In this document: one piece after another, positions 59,201 through 64,000 of the stretch | Position numbering within the stretch: position 1 is the first letter of the stretch | How the letters are laid out: each line of letters starts with the position of its first letter | The notes under the pieces: generated by a model | What the model was told of the DNA's origin: nothing | The model's input: the letters and a program-made list of their open reading frames with translations, nothing else | Databases searched by the model: none | Origin: Lycocorax pyrrhopterus obiensis | Lineage: Eukaryota; Chordata; Aves; Passeriformes; Paradisaeidae | Assembly: GCA_014706295.1 (NCBI GenBank) | Contig: JACSVZ010000007.1 | Span: forward strand, 49,118,975-49,182,974 | Direction of reading: 5' to 3' | DNA length: 64,000 nucleotides | Position numbers and translations under genes: made by a program

Positions 59201-62200
59201 TGAAAAAACACACTCAGAAAATTAAATTGCTGGAAGTCAAGCTTGGTCATTCGTCTTCTATAGAGCACGACGGAGTAGGAAAAGCAATAGAAAACAAGTC
59301 TCTGGACTGGGAAGGCCTGCTCCCTGCTGTGCTCCAGATTTCCTGCTACGTGCCCTCTGTGCCAGCTCTTGCAGGTGTGTGAGTCTGTGTGGGAACAATT
59401 TAATTACCTATCCCAGAAACAGTGCTGGAGATGCTGTGCTCTTCACCTAGGGGAAGCTCCAAGCTGGATGCAAGCACTTTCTTCTCCTGATCCTGATGGA
59501 GACGCTAAAGGGACCCTATGTAATGCACCCACTTTTCCTGCCATGACTAGAAGCTTTTAATCTCAGAAACTTCCTTGAGGGAGGGAAGGAGCAGAAATGT
59601 ACTGAATAGACAGCAAAGCCTTCTGAGGTCTGGCATGGTGATGGTCTCAGGGGTGGAGACAGTGGCACCCACTGCAGTCTGCTGGCCTGCCTGCTCCTCA
59701 GCTTCCCCTCCCTCTTTACGGGATGAGGGCGTGTGACTCTGGTGCTCAGCATGGGCTGGCCTCACTTGCCTGCTTGCTGCACTGTGAGTGTGGTGTGGAA
59801 CAGCCATCCTGGAGGACAGCTACTTGTTTCCTTAGTGTCACATAAAGTCAGCGTCCATCGGCTTTGGTGGTGACTGTATGGGATGGAGAAGAGGGATGAT
59901 GGATGTGCTATTCAAATATAAGAATATTTATAAAAAATGTGGATGCATGAATGAGTTATTGCAAGGGAATGAAGTCAGGGCATGTAAGGTCCTTCTACAA
60001 ATGTGTACGCACTTGTACTCTGGCATGAAAATGGGGGCGTTACTTTCAGTGATGATTCACTCAGTGCCAGCTAAGGTACCTCTGTAGAGTGCTGCACTCA
60101 GAGCACAGACATGCCTTCACTCTCTAACTTAATGCTTTTCAACACACAGGGCCCCTGGGAGCCCATGGAATACTTTTTGGGGAGCTGTGAAAGCTGATGA
60201 AAACAAGCAAGCTTGTATATACCTGCAGCAATCCTTGTGTCTGATGTTTCTAGAGGAGGCTTTCTGCAAACAGGACTGACTGGCTACCACTGCCTTTGGG
60301 TTGTCTGTTGGATGTCTGCTGGGGGTCTGGCTTTGTTTGTTGTGTCCATGTCTTACGAGAAGAACATGACAGAATGGGGATTTACACAAAAGTAAATGTA
60401 TCCCTGCTTTTTAAAAAAAAAAATTAAAATTTCAAAAGGAAAGTTCTTTTGGAGTGAAACTAATTGTTAAGGGAGGAATAAAGGAAATTGTTTACAAATT
60501 CTGGGTCATTAGTTCACAAGAGAAGAGAAATTGAATTTATGTAACAGGTCATGCAGGTCACACTGTTCAAATTTCAGATTGTGACAGTTTAGAGGAAAAT
60601 TTATCAGTAAACTGTTTGCAGAAGAATATCCAGATATCGGGGTTTGTTTGGATAAGAAATAATGAGAAATCTTCTTGCATGAAGAATTAAAGATCCCAAA
60701 TGAAGAAACAATGTCATGTCAGAACATCAGCTGCTCAACTAATTAGCTTAATGGATTTGGTTCTCTAGAGAAGTGGTTCTGCATCATTTTTCCCGGTGGT
60801 TTTTCACTTGTTTGTCTTGCTGTTGTTTGGTTGTTTTTAATTCCACATTTGAGCAGTGTTAATTTTAAACTGATTTTTCTGATCCTGTGTTGTCTCACTA
60901 CCTCAAAACTTCTGTAGAACATTTTCATGTACAACAAATACCAAGCCCTGCCGACATTAAACCATAAGACACACTTCTAGTTTTATGCCTGTTGGGGCAG
61001 TGGAAGTCTAAGAGGCTTTGCCAATTTTGCTGGATATATTCACATTTTGACCTTTCTTTGCTATGAAACTGATAAATATAGCAAAATTGGTTTTCACATC
61101 TTCAGGGTAGATAATTTTCTGATTGAAATGCTTCTCTGAGGCATGTCCTTTTTTGTTTTATGAACTTTGTCCCCCAGCTATAAAGAAAAATAGAAACCTT
61201 CCTGTCCTAACTGGTTTGGACAAGCAAATCAAGAAGGGCTGCAGATGTTTAGAGTGGTTACAAGAAAATGCCAGCATATATGTTCTCTTTATCTCTAGGA
61301 AAGTTAGGGAAAGATACACAGCCTTTGAACTGCATCATCCATTGAAAAAGAAATGCATTTCTTCCAAAAGGAAAAAATGCCAAGGAAAAAAGCAGCAAGA
61401 AGAGGCAGTAATTCCCACCACAGACGGTGACTGCATAAGGCAAGTACTCAGGTGATGTCAGAAGAGCAAAACAAGAATCAAGCAGTGAAACAGAGCAGAG
61501 CAGATCAGAAGAGGAGGGCAGTACATCTAGTACTGCAGTGTGGAGATCCCCTATTTACAGAACATTCATCAGGCACTGATTGATTTTTAAGGAACGGCTG
61601 GGTACTGTGGATAAAGGATCATTACTATAATAATGCAGATAAACTGGCGCCCTGGAACCTGTCTGGAGAAGTGTTCTGTATTTGCCTAAATAATGGAGAT
61701 AAAGTAATGAAAAGCCCTGGGATGCTGGAACCATCCTTGGGCTGCAGGCAGATGGCACAAGTCTGTGAAGGAGCAACCACAGCTACATGGACAGGGAGAG
61801 GGAATAGGGCAGATACTGGCTCGAAATGGGACCACTTTTTCTTTCCTGACAGTTTGGTGAAAGGAGAAAAGAGGTTCTTTGCTTTCCATAAAACTGAAGA
61901 TCCTTTGCTCCAGTGGGAGGTGACCTTTTACAAGGTGAAGATCTCAGCTCATTTCTATGAATGGAGCAGATTTATGGCAGTTGCTCTATTTTGCATGAAG
62001 TAGCACATTTCCATGGGAGGGAGAGATCGCAGCACGAAATCATTAGTGGGGCAAGACTGTGCACTATTTCTGTTCTTCGCTGACAATCAGAAATTGATAA
62101 GTTACCCATAAGACAGTTATTTTTTCATTACCTTGGGGCTTTTTTGTGAAGAAAAAACTTGCTATAATCATGGTGGTATGTATACATAGAGTATATATCT

Positions 62201-63805
62201 ATCTATAAAACATGTAAAGTGGAAAAAAAAAGCCACTCATGATAACAGAATCATCTAGTAAAAAATCAAAATATTGAACAAAAGAGAAAAGGGAAACCAA
62301 AAGAGAACAAGATTTTGAAGTGTGGTATCAGTTCTGTTGCCGCCATCATTTGAACTTAGTGACTGAGAAATGGGATCAGACAAATGACCTTTTTGCCAAG
62401 TTTATCCTTTACTACAACACCCACTGCCAGTAAACGTAAGGTACACGTCCCCATGGGGAGCTGAAGGGGCTCTGTCTGAGCAGTCACATCTGCCTTCAGG
62501 GAGGTGGTGGGTGCATATGGAAATAATTAGTGCCCTGGGGAACTGGAAAAAAAAATTCTTCAGACTCCAGCAAATTGTCTTTGTGGGCCCTGCATTGATG
62601 TCTGCAAAGTAGTTGCCTCAGTTTACCTCAATGTTGAGACTCTATTCACTGATGCTGGCTAAGAGAGAGAGCAGTCATACTTTCTGTGACCCGTGAGGGC
62701 TAATGCAAACTCAGCAAGAGGTAATTTGTCTGTTACCTCTTTCACCCACATGGTCCAGGGAGAAACTAAGGCTTTGATGTTCCATGGATTTTACAGGATA
62801 TCTAGAGTTGGGTCCCTTCCTCTGTCCAAAGCCTTCAAGTGCAAGCTAAATCCAGGAAACATTTATCCTTACAACAAATAAACAAACAAAATGATGTCCT
62901 CTATGATATGACATCCATGTAGGCAATGAGCAGAGAATAAACAAATGGTTGCATGAGCTGCAGTGCTGTGTCTGGAGATGAGTATCTGGGTTCCTGCAGT
63001 CCATCAGAGCCTGACATCATCCACAGGCTCTTGTGCCAATAGGTAAGAACAGAATAGCAAATCTCTACAGCCTCACACAGGTACCCTCAGCCTGCCAAGT
63101 GTCACAGGGAAAAGCTCCTACCACGATCCATAATTCCACAAATTCAGTTTCCATAGAGCTGGGAATGTCTCCTGAGGCACTGCTGGTTTGTGGATGCAGG
63201 TGGGGTCCATCGGGGTTCTCTTACATTTATTACAGCAGAGAGAGGTTTTAAGTTTGGTCTGAAAATGTGGCTTTTAGCTAAAAATCTGTCTTTCTGTTGA
63301 GTTATTTTGAATCATAGAGATGAAGAACCAGGAAAAAACTAGCACCTTCCTTTACCAGGCTAGTTTCAGATTTCAAGGGCCCAGTAGCCTGTATCCCTTA
63401 TTTTACCAGTAAAACTGATTCCCTGAAAGTTGTACCAAGAATGCACAGGCTGGCTTTGTGCTTACCATTCAACATCAATCCAGAGAGGAGGCCATGATCT
63501 GCACCACGGCTTCATCTAAACAGGACAACTTCCCTCCAGTGCTTTTCCAGAGCTGTGACTTTCTCTAAGGATGGCTCCACGCAGCACAAGGGGCTGTGAA
63601 GCTGAGCCAGACTGGTAAGGTGGTGAGCGGGATGGGATGCTCATTGCTCAGCTCTGTTGAGTCAAATACTCAAATAAAAAAGATATAGGCATCCGCTGAG
63701 AAAATCACATTTAATTAGAAGGGAATAAAATGAACATGCAGAATAAAAAGGAGACCAGAGCTGTTGCAGGAAGGAAGACGAATTAATCCATCTGAGAATT
63801 CTCTG
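56291..63805. other. intergenic, no gene seen
   Basis: 7.5 kb with scattered short open frames (for example 58016-58327 and the Lys-rich 61123-61455, + strand), none with recognisable motifs or exon-like flanks. An A run lies at about 60412-60422, and AT-rich simple sequence at 62174-62210. Confidence 0.55.
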
Positions 63806-63900
63806 AATGATTATTATTAATAACACTGAGCACTTATGTAGCATTTTTTGGGTCAAGTTCATTGCTGTAAATCATCACAACAAATGCGGAATGTAGGTTA
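63806..63900 (-). mobile_element. possible ancient MIR3/L3-like tail
   Basis: The + strand reads gattattattaataacactg, agcacttatgtagcatttt, then tcatcacaacaaatg. This resembles the reverse complement of the same tail seen at 39861-40010. Divergence is high and the call is weak. Confidence 0.3.
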
Positions 63901-64000
63901 TTCTTCAGCATCCAAATGTCATGTCTAACCTGTATTAGTTTAGTTATCACTATCATGTGATAAGGGGGTCAATTCTGTCTTTGTTATTGAAGGGCTTTTC

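Noticed and set aside
61123..61455. 110-codon Lys-rich + strand open frame
   Set aside because: Lys-rich because of A-rich DNA. No domain, no splice context and no neighbour exon.

Overview
The window is vertebrate nuclear DNA and almost certainly avian. It is AT-rich, every coding segment is a short exon bounded by GT/AG, and the recognisable interspersed repeats are bird types: CR1 LINE pieces and a solo LTR of a kind abundant in neoavian, especially passerine, genomes. There is no bacterial, phage or CRISPR-like content.

One gene is visible. Positions 664-46214 on the + strand carry the last 20 coding exons of UNC79 (KIAA1409), the large cytosolic HEAT/ARM-repeat subunit of the NALCN sodium-leak channel complex. 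I recognised it by its protein sequence. The exons join in one uninterrupted frame: 2,300 coding bases, giving about 766 C-terminal residues and a stop at 46212-46214. All 19 introns between them are GT-AG. Residues are numbered from the first residue encoded in the window (D1, split across the upstream junction). Exons 1-4 encode a Ser/Thr-rich, probably disordered linker. From exon 5 to the end the chain is helix-rich and strongly conserved. The 3' UTR probably ends just after an AATAAA at 47301. The 5' part of the gene lies upstream of the window.

The introns total about 43 kb and hold most of the repeats. These are an ERVL-like solo LTR on the - strand at 2265-2861 with a perfect 5-bp target duplication, CR1 3' fragments near 4215 and 25370, an old MIR3/L3-like fossil near 39861-40010, short tandem duplications, and three strong inverted repeats (4445-4472, 19941-19980, 22226-22250).

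From about 47330 to 64000 I find no supportable gene. This stretch holds a deleted CR1 ORF2 remnant (48160-48435, - strand), a CR1 3' end running into a compound pentanucleotide microsatellite (56145-56290), and a possible second ancient SINE/LINE tail near 63806. In mammals the next gene is PRIMA1, convergent with UNC79; I looked for its protein here and did not find it.

I see no undescribed biological system. The points most worth testing are RNA-level: an 84-nt intron that stays open in frame if retained, a 39-nt symmetric microexon, a run of symmetric phase-1 exons in the linker, and a 40-nt near-perfect hairpin in a long intron.
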